64,000 nucleotides of DNA from Luteipulveratus halotolerans (lineage in GTDB: Bacteria; Actinomycetota; Actinomycetes; Actinomycetales; Dermatophilaceae): assembly GCF_001247745.1 (NCBI RefSeq), contig NZ_LAIR01000002.1:372001-436000 (forward strand), given 5' to 3'. The notes beneath the pieces are model-generated. The model was not told where the DNA came from. It made no database searches and saw nothing but the letters and a program-made list of their open reading frames with translations. Numbering within the stretch: position 1 is the first letter of the stretch; each line of letters opens with the position of its first letter. The position numbers and the translations under genes were made by a program. Of this stretch, positions 1 through 7,881 are shown piece by piece.

Positions 1-1
1 C

Positions 2-430
2 AGCACTGACACGTGGGCCAACTACGCCGGTGCCCGGCAGCGTCTGTTCGCCGGGCTGCGCGACCGCGAGGTCGACAACTTCGTCGTCATCACGGGCGAC
101 GCGCATCGCAGTGTCGCGGGTGACCTGCTCGCGGACTTCCGCGACGACGCCTCGGCGGTCGTCGGCGCCGAGTTCCTCGGCACCTCGATCAGCTCGGGCG
201 GCAATGGATCCGACCAGGACGCCCTCGGCAAGGTGTGGCTGGATGAGAACCCGTACATGAAGTTCCACAACAAGCAGCGCGGCTACCAGGTGTGTCGCCT
301 CGACCACCGTGAGCTCGTCACGGAGTACCGGGTGATCGACCAGGTCACGCGTCCGGGAGGGACCGTGACGACGCGCGCGAAGGCGTATGTCGAGGCCGGT
401 CGACCTGGTGTCGCGCAGATCGAGAGCTGA
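2..430 (+). CDS. PhoD-like alkaline phosphatase/phosphodiesterase, C-terminal part
   Basis: The frame is open from the window edge and gives 142 residues before a TGA. The segment VVITGDAHRSVAGDL matches the conserved metal-binding GD-H block near the C-terminus of PhoD family phosphatases, which are usually secreted by Tat and cleave phosphate esters or diesters. The tail (FLGTSISSGG and DHRELVTEYRVID) also fits that family. The N-terminal part, with the signal peptide and the first metal ligands, lies outside the window. The gene ends about 80 bp before the next one and carries the same codon use as its neighbours. Confidence 0.8.
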   Translation, partial: STDTWANYAGARQRLFAGLRDREVDNFVVITGDAHRSVAGDLLADFRDDASAVVGAEFLGTSISSGGNGSDQDALGKVWLDENPYMKFHNKQRGYQVCRLDHRELVTEYRVIDQVTRPGGTVTTRAKAYVEAGRPGVAQIES

Positions 431-512
431 CCTGCACGAGTAGGACAGCGCACCTCTTGCCGCTACCGTTGAACCGACGCGGAACGGCCGCGTCGGCCGA
501 TCGAGGAGTGAC

Positions 513-1544
513 ATGCGCAGCCCCCGTGCGGGTCGACTACGGGCGAGCGTTCTCGTCTGCGCGTTCGCCTCGGTCGTCGCCCTCGTGGCACACCCGAGCG
601 CTCACGCCGACCGGCCCTCGGCGCCCGTGCTCACCGGCACCCCGCTCGTGGCCGGAGCCGCCGCCGCGCAGCTCGGCGCCACCGCCGCACCCACGGCCCA
701 GGTGGTCGTCAGGTCCGCTGCCGTCTCCACCACCCAGGCCGTGGTCACCGTCGACACCGCTGGCTGGAAGCTCGCGACCGACGTGGTCCGGCTCCTGGCG
801 GCCGACGGCACGCCGATCGCCGATGCCCACCTGACCCGCAGCGGCAAGGCGGTCATCCCGGTCACCGTCAAGCCGTCCGGCACGCGGCCCGTCGTCGTGA
901 CGTTCCCCGGTACGACGACACGACGCCCGGTGGTCGCGAGCACGGCGCCGGCGTTGCTCGCCACCTCCCAGTGGCGCGTCGTCAACAAGGTGACGCCGGC
1001 CGGCCCGTCGTACAAACCGCGTGAGCTGGTCGTCGGCTCCCGCGTTCAGATCGACCGCCGAGCCGCCGCCCCGCTCGCGGCCATGATCAAGGCCGCGGCC
1101 GCGGACAAGGCCGGTTTCTACGCCTCCAACGGCTATCGCGCGTACGGCTGGCAGCAGGGGCTCTACACCTCCTACGCCCGCCGCGACGGCGCCCTTGCAG
1201 CCGACTCCTACTCCGCCCGCCCGGGCTACAGCGAGCACCAGACCGGGCTGGCGTTCGACGCGAAGGCCATCGACAACCGGTGCTCGCTGCAGGCCTGCTT
1301 CGGTCGTACGCCGTCGGGCCGCTGGCTCGCGGCCCACGCCCCGGCGTACGGCTTCCTCGTGCGCTACACCCCGGTCAACTCGGTGATCACGGGCTACTCG
1401 CCCGAGCCGTGGCACCTGCGCTACGTCGGCACCTGGATGACCGCCTACCTCAAGGAGTCGGGCGAGACCTCGCTCGAGGAGGCACTCGGCCTGCCGGCAG
1501 CGCCCGACTACATCGGCCCCAACGCCTTCGCCGCCAACCCGTAA
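513..1544 (+). CDS. Secreted D-alanyl-D-alanine carboxypeptidase, M15/VanY family
   Basis: This 343-residue protein has a signal peptide (basic start, hydrophobic core, probable cleavage after AHA at 30-32), so it should act outside the membrane on peptidoglycan stem peptides. The catalytic domain is C-terminal. It contains SEHQTGLAFD at 240-249 (zinc ligands H242 and D249) and EPWHLRY from 298 (H301 as the third ligand, E298 as the likely base), the M15B/VanY signature. Residues 33-150 form an Ala/Thr/Val-rich spacer, perhaps a wall-spanning segment. GAGGAG precedes the ATG at a good distance. The gene faces YceI across a shared terminator. Whether it trims D-Ala-D-Ala or D-Ala-D-Lac cannot be told. 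Confidence 0.88.
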   Translation: MRSPRAGRLRASVLVCAFASVVALVAHPSAHADRPSAPVLTGTPLVAGAAAAQLGATAAPTAQVVVRSAAVSTTQAVVTVDTAGWKLATDVVRLLAADGTPIADAHLTRSGKAVIPVTVKPSGTRPVVVTFPGTTTRRPVVASTAPALLATSQWRVVNKVTPAGPSYKPRELVVGSRVQIDRRAAAPLAAMIKAAAADKAGFYASNGYRAYGWQQGLYTSYARRDGALAADSYSARPGYSEHQTGLAFDAKAIDNRCSLQACFGRTPSGRWLAAHAPAYGFLVRYTPVNSVITGYSPEPWHLRYVGTWMTAYLKESGETSLEEALGLPAAPDYIGPNAFAANP

Positions 1545-1567
1545 GACCGCGGGCAGCGGACACACGA

Positions 1568-1602
1568 AACGGGCGGGACATCGTGACGACGTCCCGCCCG
1601 TT
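1568..1602. terminator. Bidirectional terminator hairpin
   Basis: A 12-bp perfect stem (AACGGGCGGGAC / GTCCCGCCCGTT) with an 11-nt loop lies between the convergent VanY-like and YceI genes, so it can serve both. There is no U-tract, as is common in high-GC actinobacteria. Confidence 0.75.
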
Positions 1603-1621
1603 CGGCGTACTGGGAGAGCGA

Positions 1622-2152
1622 TCAGGCCTGGACGAGCTCGATCTCCAGGAAGATCTTGATCTTGTCGCTGACGACGGCGCCGCCGCCCTCGGTGACCGCG
1701 TTGAACTGCACGTTGAAGTCCTTGCGGTTGATCTCGGTGCTGGCCTCGAAGCCGGCGCGGGCGCCCATGTTGGGGTCGTTGACGAAGCCGCCGTACTCCA
1801 GGTCGAAGGTCACCGGCTTGGTGACGTCCTTGATGGTGAGCTCGCCCTCGAGCGCGTCCTCGGTGACCTTGGTCGAGCGGAAGGTCATCGTCGGGTAGGT
1901 CGGGACGTCGAAGAAGTCGTTGGTGCGCAGGTGGCCGTCACGCTGCTCCTGCTGGGTGTCGATGGACGCCATCTGGACGGTCGCGACGACGGACGACGAC
2001 TCGAGGTCGTCGCCGATCCTGACGTCGCCCTCGAACTCGTTGAACTTGCCGCGAACCTTCGACACCATCAGGTGGCGGGCCACGAAGCCGACCGTACTGT
2101 GCGCCGCGTCGACGGTGTAGGCGCCGGGGGTGAGGTCCTTGAACGTGCTCAT
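1622..2152 (-). CDS. YceI family protein (polyisoprenoid-binding lipocalin-like)
   Basis: The 176-residue product carries the family pattern: YTVDAAHSTVGFVARHLMVSKVRG near the N-terminus (first part only is diagnostic), then GDVRIGDD, FFDVPTYPTMTFRST and ELTIKDVTKPVTFD. YceI proteins fold as a long beta barrel that binds polyisoprenoid lipids or quinones. No signal peptide is visible, so this is a cytoplasmic version, usual in actinobacteria. I chose the ATG at 2152 because AGGAG lies just upstream (aaccgaaggagcagaacttc); an upstream extension to 2251 would run through the operator. It is divergent from a MarR gene with a palindrome between them, the typical YceI-MarR pair. A quinone-binding role would suit the men genes nearby but is inference. 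Confidence 0.88.
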   Translation of the reverse strand: MSTFKDLTPGAYTVDAAHSTVGFVARHLMVSKVRGKFNEFEGDVRIGDDLESSSVVATVQMASIDTQQEQRDGHLRTNDFFDVPTYPTMTFRSTKVTEDALEGELTIKDVTKPVTFDLEYGGFVNDPNMGARAGFEASTEINRKDFNVQFNAVTEGGGAVVSDKIKIFLEIELVQA

Positions 2153-2205
2153 GAAGTTCTGCTCCTTCGGTTGGTTCGCCGTGAGTCCCACGGTAGCGAC
2201 ATGTG

Positions 2206-2219
2206 GTTGAACTTTCAAC
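2206..2219. promoter_or_regulatory. Palindromic operator between yceI and marR
   Basis: GTTGAA-CT-TTCAAC is a perfect 6-bp inverted repeat in the 104-bp space between the divergent YceI and MarR start codons. TTGAA/TTCAA half-sites are common in MarR-family operators, so autoregulation together with control of yceI is likely. Inferred from position and symmetry. Confidence 0.6.
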
Positions 2220-2256
2220 TGTTGGGAGTTATTCCGCCTCGGTATGCTCAACCTTG

Positions 2257-2748
2257 ATGAGTACGCCGACTTCCGATCCCGAGTGGCTGACCGCCGACGA
2301 GCAACGGGCCTGGCGCGCCTATCTGCGCGCCAGCCGACAGCTGGAGGTGGCGCTCGATCGTGATCTGCAGGCGCACGGGCTCTCCCTCGCCGAGTACGAG
2401 ATCATCTCCATGGTGTCCGAGGCCCCTGGTCGGCGGCTACGGATGAGCCACCTGGCGGACATGGTCGTGCAGTCGCGCAGCCGCATGACCCACACGGCCA
2501 AGCGTCTCGAGGCGCGCGGCTGGGTCGAGCGGGTGCCCGTCCTGGACGACCGGCGCGGCGTCGAGCTGGTCCTCACCGACGAGGGCTGGAACGCCCTCGA
2601 CAAGGCCAGCCGGGTTCACGTCGAGGGCGTCCGGGCGCACCTGGTCTCGGTGCTCTCGCCCGAGGAGTTCCTGGCTCTGGGGTCGGCGATGGCGCGTGTC
2701 AGCGCAGGCCTCACCGGGCAGCCGGGCATCCCGATGAGCGCGCTCTAG
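2257..2748 (+). CDS. MarR family transcriptional regulator
   Basis: 163 residues, normal for MarR. A helical N-terminus is followed by the winged helix: SLAEYEIISMVSEAPGRRL leads into RMSHLADMVVQSRSRMTHTA (recognition helix) and the wing ARGWVERVPVLDDRRGVELVLT. C-terminal helices would form the dimer interface. I prefer the ATG at 2257 (MSTPTSDPEW) because the upstream in-frame GTG lies inside the operator. It is divergent from yceI, so it probably represses both. The ligand is unknown; MarR proteins of this pairing often sense oxidants or organic acids. Confidence 0.88.
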   Translation: MSTPTSDPEWLTADEQRAWRAYLRASRQLEVALDRDLQAHGLSLAEYEIISMVSEAPGRRLRMSHLADMVVQSRSRMTHTAKRLEARGWVERVPVLDDRRGVELVLTDEGWNALDKASRVHVEGVRAHLVSVLSPEEFLALGSAMARVSAGLTGQPGIPMSAL

Positions 2749-2782
2749 GACCCCGGATTCTGCGCAGAGGGCCCCTCCTTGC

Positions 2783-2788
2783 GACAAT
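2783..2788 (+). promoter_or_regulatory. -10 box for leaderless hemL
   Basis: GACAAT followed by exactly 7 nt and then ATG 2796. No Shine-Dalgarno fits either possible ATG, which supports a leaderless transcript starting at 2796. Confidence 0.5.
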
Positions 2789-2795
2789 GGAAGGC

Positions 2796-4133
2796 ATGGC
2801 GTCCTCGTCCACTACCTCTCGTAGTACTTCGGCCTCCACGGCGCGCTCCGACGCGCTGATCGAGCACGCCCGCACGGTGACCCCGGGCGGCGTCAACTCT
2901 CCCGTCCGAGCGTTCCGTGCCGTCGGAGGTACGCCGCGCTTCATCGCCTCCGCGCAGGGCCCGTGGCTCACCGATGTCGACGGCAACCGCTACGTCGACC
3001 TGATCTGCTCGTGGGGTCCGATGATCCTCGGGCACCGCCACCCGGACGTCCTCGCCGCCGTCACGGCCGCTGCCGACAAGGGCTTCTCCTTCGGCACGCC
3101 CAGTGAGAACGAGGTCGCTCTCGCCACCGAGATCGTCGGCCGTATCGAGCCTGTCGAGCAGGTCCGCCTCGTCAGCTCCGGCACCGAGGCCACGATGAGC
3201 GCGCTCCGCCTCGCCCGCGGCGCGACCGGCCGATCCAAGGTCGTGAAGTTCGCCGGCTGCTACCACGGTCACGTCGACGCCCTGCTCGCCAGCGCGGGCA
3301 GCGGACTGGCGACGTTCGCGCTGCCCGACTCGGCCGGCGTACCCGCCTCCAGCGCGGGAGAGACGATCGTGCTCCCGTACAACGACGTCGCCGCGGTCGA
3401 GGCCGCGTTCGCCGAGCACGGCGACGAGATCGCGTGTGTCATCACCGAGGCCTCGCCCGGCAACATGGGCGTCGTTCCGCCGGCTCCCGGGTTCACGCAG
3501 GCGCTGCGCCGCATCACCCGCGAGCACGGTGCGCTGCTGATCAGCGACGAGGTCATGACCGGCTTCCGCTGCTCGGCGGCCGGCTGGTTCGGCCTCGAGG
3601 GCGTCGTGCCCGACCTGTTCACGTTCGGCAAGGTGATGGGCGGCGGCTTCCCGGCCGCGGCGTTCGGCGGTCGTGCCGACCTGATGGCGCAGCTGTCGCC
3701 CGACGGCCCGGTCTACCAGGCGGGCACGTTGTCCGGTAATCCCGTGGCGACCGCCGCCGGCCTGGCCACCCTGCAGGCGTGCACCCCCGAGGTCTACAGC
3801 CACCTCGACCAGGTCGCCCACACCATCGCCGACGCCGCGCACGACGCGCTGTCCGCAGCCGGTGTCGCCCACACGATCCAGTGGGCCGGCTCGATGTTCA
3901 GCGTGTTCTTCCGCGAGGGCGAGGTGCGCTCGTACGACGACGCGCAGGCCCAGGACACCGCGGCGTTCGGCCGCTTCTTCAACAGCATGCTCGACCAGGG
4001 CGTCCACCTGCCGCCGAGCGCGTTCGAGGCCTGGTTCGTCAGCGCGTCGCACGACGACGAGGCCGTCGAGGCGGTGCTGGCAGCGCTGCCCGCCGCTGCC
4101 AGGGCGGCTTCAGGAAGCGAAGGCACACTGTGA
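2796..4133 (+). CDS. hemL: Glutamate-1-semialdehyde 2,1-aminomutase
   Basis: 445 residues, the usual HemL length. This PLP enzyme turns glutamate-1-semialdehyde into 5-aminolevulinate in the C5 heme pathway. Visible signatures are TPGGVNSPVRAF near residue 30, VSSGTEATMSALRLARG, the pyridoxal region LISDEVMTGFR, and FTFGKVMGGGFPAAAFGG with K279 as the Schiff-base lysine. The start at 2796 (MASSSTTS) is set by a GACAAT box 7 nt upstream; an ATG at 2787 overlaps that box. It overlaps the phosphatase gene and leads the resA-ccdA-resB-ccsB run, so heme supply and cytochrome c assembly share an operon. Confidence 0.95.
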   Translation: MASSSTTSRSTSASTARSDALIEHARTVTPGGVNSPVRAFRAVGGTPRFIASAQGPWLTDVDGNRYVDLICSWGPMILGHRHPDVLAAVTAAADKGFSFGTPSENEVALATEIVGRIEPVEQVRLVSSGTEATMSALRLARGATGRSKVVKFAGCYHGHVDALLASAGSGLATFALPDSAGVPASSAGETIVLPYNDVAAVEAAFAEHGDEIACVITEASPGNMGVVPPAPGFTQALRRITREHGALLISDEVMTGFRCSAAGWFGLEGVVPDLFTFGKVMGGGFPAAAFGGRADLMAQLSPDGPVYQAGTLSGNPVATAAGLATLQACTPEVYSHLDQVAHTIADAAHDALSAAGVAHTIQWAGSMFSVFFREGEVRSYDDAQAQDTAAFGRFFNSMLDQGVHLPPSAFEAWFVSASHDDEAVEAVLAALPAAARAASGSEGTL

Positions 4134-4795
4134 CGATGCCCGACCCCGCGCCCTCCACCGAGCGCACCGTCGTCCACCTCGTCCGGCACGGCGAGGTCCA
4201 CAACCCCGACAAGCTGCTCTACGGCCGCATGCCCGACTTCCACCTGTCCGAGCTGGGTCGCCGGATGGCCGACATGGCCGCCTCGTACCTGCGCGAGCGC
4301 GACATCACGCACCTGGTGTCGTCGCCGCTCGAGCGCGCGCAGGAGACCATGCAGCCGCTCGCCGAGGCCCTGGGCCAGGACGTCACGCTCGACGAGCGCG
4401 TCATCGAGGCCGGCAACGACTTCGAAGGACTGACGGTCGGCTCCAACCCCAAGCAGCTGCTGCACCCGCGCTTCTGGACCAAGCTGCGCGACCCGCTGCA
4501 GCCGTCGTGGGGTGAGCCGTACTCCGAGATCGCCGAGCGCATGAGCGCGGCCGTCGCCGACGCCCGCGACGCCGCCCGCGGTCACGAGGCCGTGATCGTG
4601 TCGCACCAGCTGCCCGTCTGGACCGCCCGTCGCCACTACGAAGGCGCTCGGCTGTGGCACGACCCGCGCAGCCGCGAGTGCTCGCTCGCGTCGGTCACCT
4701 CGGTCACGTTCGTCGGCGACGACGTCGTCTCGCTGTCGTACGCCGAGCCGGCCGCCCCGCTGCTCGCGCAGGCCTCGAAGGTGGTGGGCGCATGA
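4130..4795 (+). CDS. Histidine phosphatase (phosphoglycerate mutase-like)
   Basis: 221 residues. VHLVRHGEVHNPDKLLYGR carries the catalytic RHG triad, VSSPLERAQETMQPL holds the second Arg and EAVIVSHQLPVW the second His, all diagnostic of the histidine phosphatase superfamily. The GTG at 4130 overlaps the hemL stop (GTGA) and has GAAGG 6 nt upstream; an ATG at 4136 is the alternative. It sits between hemL and the thioredoxin gene, as Rv0525 does in M. tuberculosis. The substrate is not known; the fixed position suggests a link to heme or cytochrome biogenesis. Confidence 0.88.
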   Translation: MTMPDPAPSTERTVVHLVRHGEVHNPDKLLYGRMPDFHLSELGRRMADMAASYLRERDITHLVSSPLERAQETMQPLAEALGQDVTLDERVIEAGNDFEGLTVGSNPKQLLHPRFWTKLRDPLQPSWGEPYSEIAERMSAAVADARDAARGHEAVIVSHQLPVWTARRHYEGARLWHDPRSRECSLASVTSVTFVGDDVVSLSYAEPAAPLLAQASKVVGA

Positions 4796-4799
4796 ACCA

Positions 4800-4847
4800 C
4801 CCCACGGAGTTTCTCCACCGCTCCGCTCCTCCGATTACTCCGCGGGG
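4800..4847 (+). promoter_or_regulatory. Structured 48-nt element before resA (copy A)
   Basis: CCCC-A-CGGAG at the 5' end (4800-4809) can pair with CTCCG-C-GGGG at the 3' end (4838-4847), leaving one A-C mismatch. CGGAG can instead pair with an internal CTCCG at 4821-4825 (another lies at 4829-4833). The GGGG at 4844-4847 is 7 nt before ATG 4855, so it is well placed as Shine-Dalgarno. A same-length homologue with compensatory changes lies at 34302-34349. In this copy the upstream ATG 4792, overlapping the previous stop, stays in frame with resA, so the element could also be translated as a 21-residue extension. Confidence 0.55.
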
Positions 4848-4854
4848 ACCCCGG

Positions 4855-5448
4855 ATGAGCCGCCGCCTCGCCGCCGCAGGCGCCGCCGTCGCGCTCGGCC
4901 TCACCCTCACCGCGTGCGGTGACGACGCCAACTCCATCTCCAGCCAGGCCAAGCAGGGCGACAACAAGGGCTATGTCGCAGGCAACGGCCAGATCGAGTC
5001 GCTGGCCGTCGGCGACCGCAAGAAGCCGGTCAAGGTCTCCGGTACGACGCTCCAGGGCAAGCCGTGGACCCTCGCCTCCGCCAAGGGCCAGGTCGTCGTC
5101 CTCAACGTGTGGGGCTCGTGGTGCCCGCCGTGCCAGAAGGAGCTGCCGCACCTGCAGGACGCCTGGTCGTCGTACTCCTCGGCCAAGAAGCCCGTGCAGT
5201 TCGTCGGGCTGCTGCAGCGCGACTCGGTCGACTCCGCCAGCTCGACGCTGGCGAAGTTCAAGGTGACCTACCCCTCGCTCAAGGACGACGGCGGCAAGAC
5301 GCTGCTCGGCCTGCAGGGCAAGGTCGTGACCACCCCGACGACCCTCGTCATCGACAAGCAGGGCCGCATCGCCGCGCGCATCTCGGGCGAGACGACCGCG
5401 ACCACGCTGCGCAACCTGGTCGACCAGACCCTCGGCGAGCAGGCCTGA
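4855..5448 (+). CDS. resA: ResA/TlpA-like thioredoxin lipoprotein
   Basis: 197 residues from ATG 4855. The N-terminus is a lipoprotein signal (RR, hydrophobic core, lipobox LTAC with C21), anchoring the protein outside the membrane. The thioredoxin fold has WGSWCPPCQKELP with C90 and C93 as redox cysteines, and the cis-Pro loop TTPTTLVID. ResA-type proteins keep apocytochrome c haem-binding cysteines reduced, taking electrons from CcdA, the next gene. Start choice: 4855 gives a clean signal peptide with GGGG 7 nt upstream, while 4792 overlaps the previous stop and would add 21 residues encoded by a repeat element. I cannot exclude that both are used. Confidence 0.88.
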   Translation: MSRRLAAAGAAVALGLTLTACGDDANSISSQAKQGDNKGYVAGNGQIESLAVGDRKKPVKVSGTTLQGKPWTLASAKGQVVVLNVWGSWCPPCQKELPHLQDAWSSYSSAKKPVQFVGLLQRDSVDSASSTLAKFKVTYPSLKDDGGKTLLGLQGKVVTTPTTLVIDKQGRIAARISGETTATTLRNLVDQTLGEQA

Positions 5449-5452
5449 TCGC

Positions 5453-6199
5453 ATGATCCACACCGGCGCGGCCGAGACGGTCGCCAGTGGCAGCCTGCCG
5501 CTGGCGGTCCTGCTCGCGCTCGCTGCCGGCGTCGTGTCGTTCGCGTCGCCGTGCGTGCTGCCGCTCGTGCCCGGCTTCCTCGGCTACGTCACCGGCCTCA
5601 CCGACGAGAAGCGCCGTACGCGCCTGGTCACCGGCGCCCTGCTGTTCGTCCTCGGGTTCACCGTCGTGTTCGTGTCGATCGCGTACGCCGCGGGGTCGGC
5701 TGCTGGGTTCCTGCGCGGCAACCACGAGCTGCTGATGCGCATCGGTGGGGCCGTCGTGATCCTGCTCGCGCTCGTCTACCTCGGCTTCATCGGCCAGCGC
5801 GGCCTGTCGATCCGCTGGCGGCCGGCCGCTGGTCTGGTCGGCGCGCCCGTGCTCGGCGCGGTCTTCGGGCTCGGCATGAGCCCGTGCATCGGACCGGTCC
5901 TCGGCTCGATCGTGTCGCTGTCGGCGTCGCTGTCCGATGACAGCGGCGACATCCGACGCGGCGTGCTGCTCGCAGCGATCTACTCCCTCGGCATGGGCCT
6001 GCCGTTCGTCCTGATCGCCGCCGGCTGGACCCGTGCCGAGAAGGCCTCCCGGTGGCTGCGCGATCATCACCGGCCGATCCAGGTCGTCGGCGGTGTCCTG
6101 ATGCTGCTCGTCGGCGTGCTGATGGTCACCGGCCTGTGGGAGCACTTCACCGCCTGGCTCCAGACCCACCTCATCTCCGACTTCGAGACAGCTCTATGA
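5453..6199 (+). CDS. ccdA: Cytochrome c biogenesis protein CcdA
   Basis: 248 residues, about six membrane segments and no large soluble domain. It carries the pair of conserved membrane cysteines of the CcdA/DsbD family in SFASPCVLPLVPG (near residue 36) and GLGMSPCIGPVLGS (near 145). CcdA passes electrons across the membrane from cytoplasmic thioredoxin to ResA-like proteins. It begins 4 nt after the resA stop and overlaps resB by 4 bp (ATGA), so the genes are very likely co-transcribed and translationally coupled. Confidence 0.94.
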   Translation: MIHTGAAETVASGSLPLAVLLALAAGVVSFASPCVLPLVPGFLGYVTGLTDEKRRTRLVTGALLFVLGFTVVFVSIAYAAGSAAGFLRGNHELLMRIGGAVVILLALVYLGFIGQRGLSIRWRPAAGLVGAPVLGAVFGLGMSPCIGPVLGSIVSLSASLSDDSGDIRRGVLLAAIYSLGMGLPFVLIAAGWTRAEKASRWLRDHHRPIQVVGGVLMLLVGVLMVTGLWEHFTAWLQTHLISDFETAL

Positions 6200-7881
6200 C
6201 GCCACCCGATGACCTGAAGTCCACCTACGCCGACACCGACGAGGACGGCGAGGGCGCCTCGGCGTCCGGTGCCCGACCGTCGTCCGGCAAGGACGGCGCG
6301 ACGCTGCCCCAGCTCGGCTTCCTCGGCGGCCTGCGCTGGTTCTGGCGCCAGCTCACGAGCATGCGCACCGCGCTGTTCCTCCTGCTGCTGCTGGCGATCG
6401 CGGCGGTGCCCGGGTCGATCTGGCCGCAGCGCGGCATCAACGCGGTGCGGGTGTCCGACTACCTCGCCAAGCACGAGACGATCGGGCCCTGGCTCGACCG
6501 CTTCGGGTTCTTCGACGTCTACTCCTCGCCGTGGTTCGCAGCGATCTACCTGCTGCTCGTGGTGTCACTGCTCGGCTGCATCATCCCGCGCACCAAGATC
6601 CACTGGCAGGCGATGCGCGCCCAGCCCCCGAAGGCCCCGCGCAATCTCACCCGGCTGCCCGCCCACGGTCAGCGCACCTTCGACGCAGCGCCCGAGGACG
6701 TCCTCGACACAGCGCGAGAGGTGTTGCGCAGCAAGCGTTTTCGGCTGCGTACCGACCAGGAGGGCGCCGTCTCCGGTGAGGTCGGCGCGCTGCGCGAGAC
6801 CGGCAACCTGGTCTTCCACATCTCGCTGGTGCTGGTGATCGTGTCGGTCGCGGCCGGTCACGTCTTCGGCTGGCGCGGTGACGTGATCGTGCCCGAGGGC
6901 GGCGACTTCGCGAGCACCGTCACGCAGTACGACACCATCGACCCCGGCCCGTGGGTCGACGTCTCCGAGATGTCGCCCTGGTCGCTGCACCTCGACAAGC
7001 TGCACGTGTCGTTCGAGGACGGCGTCCCGCCCGACAGCCCGCAGTTCGGCCAGCCGCGCGACTTCACCGCCGATGTCACCACCGGCGACGAGGACGGCAA
7101 GACCGCCCGGCAGCGGATCGCCGTCAACCACCCGATCTCCCAGGGCGGCGCCTCGGTCTACCTGCTCGGCAACGGCTACGCGCCGGTCATCACCGTGCGT
7201 GACAAGGCCGGCAAGGTCGTCTACCGCAAGGCCACGCCGTTCCTCCCGCAGGACAACACCTACAAGTCGGTCGGGGCCGTCAAGGTCACGGGTGCCGCGC
7301 CGAAGCAGCTCGGCTTCGCCGGGTTCTTCATCCCGAGCCTCGACTTCACCGAGGAGGAGGGCCCGGTGTCGACGTTCCCGGGTCTGCGTCGTCCGGCCCT
7401 GGTGCTCACGGCGTTCGAGGGCGACCTCTTTCCGGACGGCCGGCCGCAGTCGGTCTACACCCTCAACACCGCCAAGATGACCCAGCTCAAGAACACCGAC
7501 GGCCAGCCGACACGACTGCTCGTCGAGCCCGGCAAGACCGTGCAGCTGCCGGGCGGTCGGGGCTCGGTCACCCTCGAGCAGAACGTCCCGCGCTGGGCCG
7601 GCCTCTCGGTCCGGTCCGACCCGGGCAAGATGCCCGCGCTGGCCGGTGCGCTCCTCGGCCTGCTCGGCCTCGTCATGTCGCTCACGCTGCGGCGACGCCG
7701 CGTGTTCGTCCGCGTCGCTCCTGCCGACTCGGGCGGCTCGTCGACGGCCACCGCCGACAGCACCGACCGACGTACTCTGGTCACCGTCGGTGGCCTCGCC
7801 AAGGGCGAGGACCCCCGACTCGCCGCGGCGCTCGAGGACATCCTCGAGGCCATCTCCACAAGGACAGGCAAACCCGCATGA
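6196..7881 (+). CDS. resB: Cytochrome c biogenesis protein ResB (Ccs1)
   Basis: 561 residues. After an acidic, Ser-rich cytoplasmic tail, a first membrane helix lies near 65 (TALFLLLLLAIAAVPG), a second near 120 (SPWFAAIYLLLVVSLLGC) and a third near 220, followed by a large extracytoplasmic domain and a last helix near 490 (MPALAGALLGLLGLVMSLT). This is the ResB/Ccs1 layout. ResB joins CcsB to form the system II haem-transport and haem-ligation complex for c-type cytochromes. It overlaps ccdA and ccsB by 4 bp on each side. Confidence 0.93.
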   Translation: MTPPDDLKSTYADTDEDGEGASASGARPSSGKDGATLPQLGFLGGLRWFWRQLTSMRTALFLLLLLAIAAVPGSIWPQRGINAVRVSDYLAKHETIGPWLDRFGFFDVYSSPWFAAIYLLLVVSLLGCIIPRTKIHWQAMRAQPPKAPRNLTRLPAHGQRTFDAAPEDVLDTAREVLRSKRFRLRTDQEGAVSGEVGALRETGNLVFHISLVLVIVSVAAGHVFGWRGDVIVPEGGDFASTVTQYDTIDPGPWVDVSEMSPWSLHLDKLHVSFEDGVPPDSPQFGQPRDFTADVTTGDEDGKTARQRIAVNHPISQGGASVYLLGNGYAPVITVRDKAGKVVYRKATPFLPQDNTYKSVGAVKVTGAAPKQLGFAGFFIPSLDFTEEEGPVSTFPGLRRPALVLTAFEGDLFPDGRPQSVYTLNTAKMTQLKNTDGQPTRLLVEPGKTVQLPGGRGSVTLEQNVPRWAGLSVRSDPGKMPALAGALLGLLGLVMSLTLRRRRVFVRVAPADSGGSSTATADSTDRRTLVTVGGLAKGEDPRLAAALEDILEAISTRTGKPA

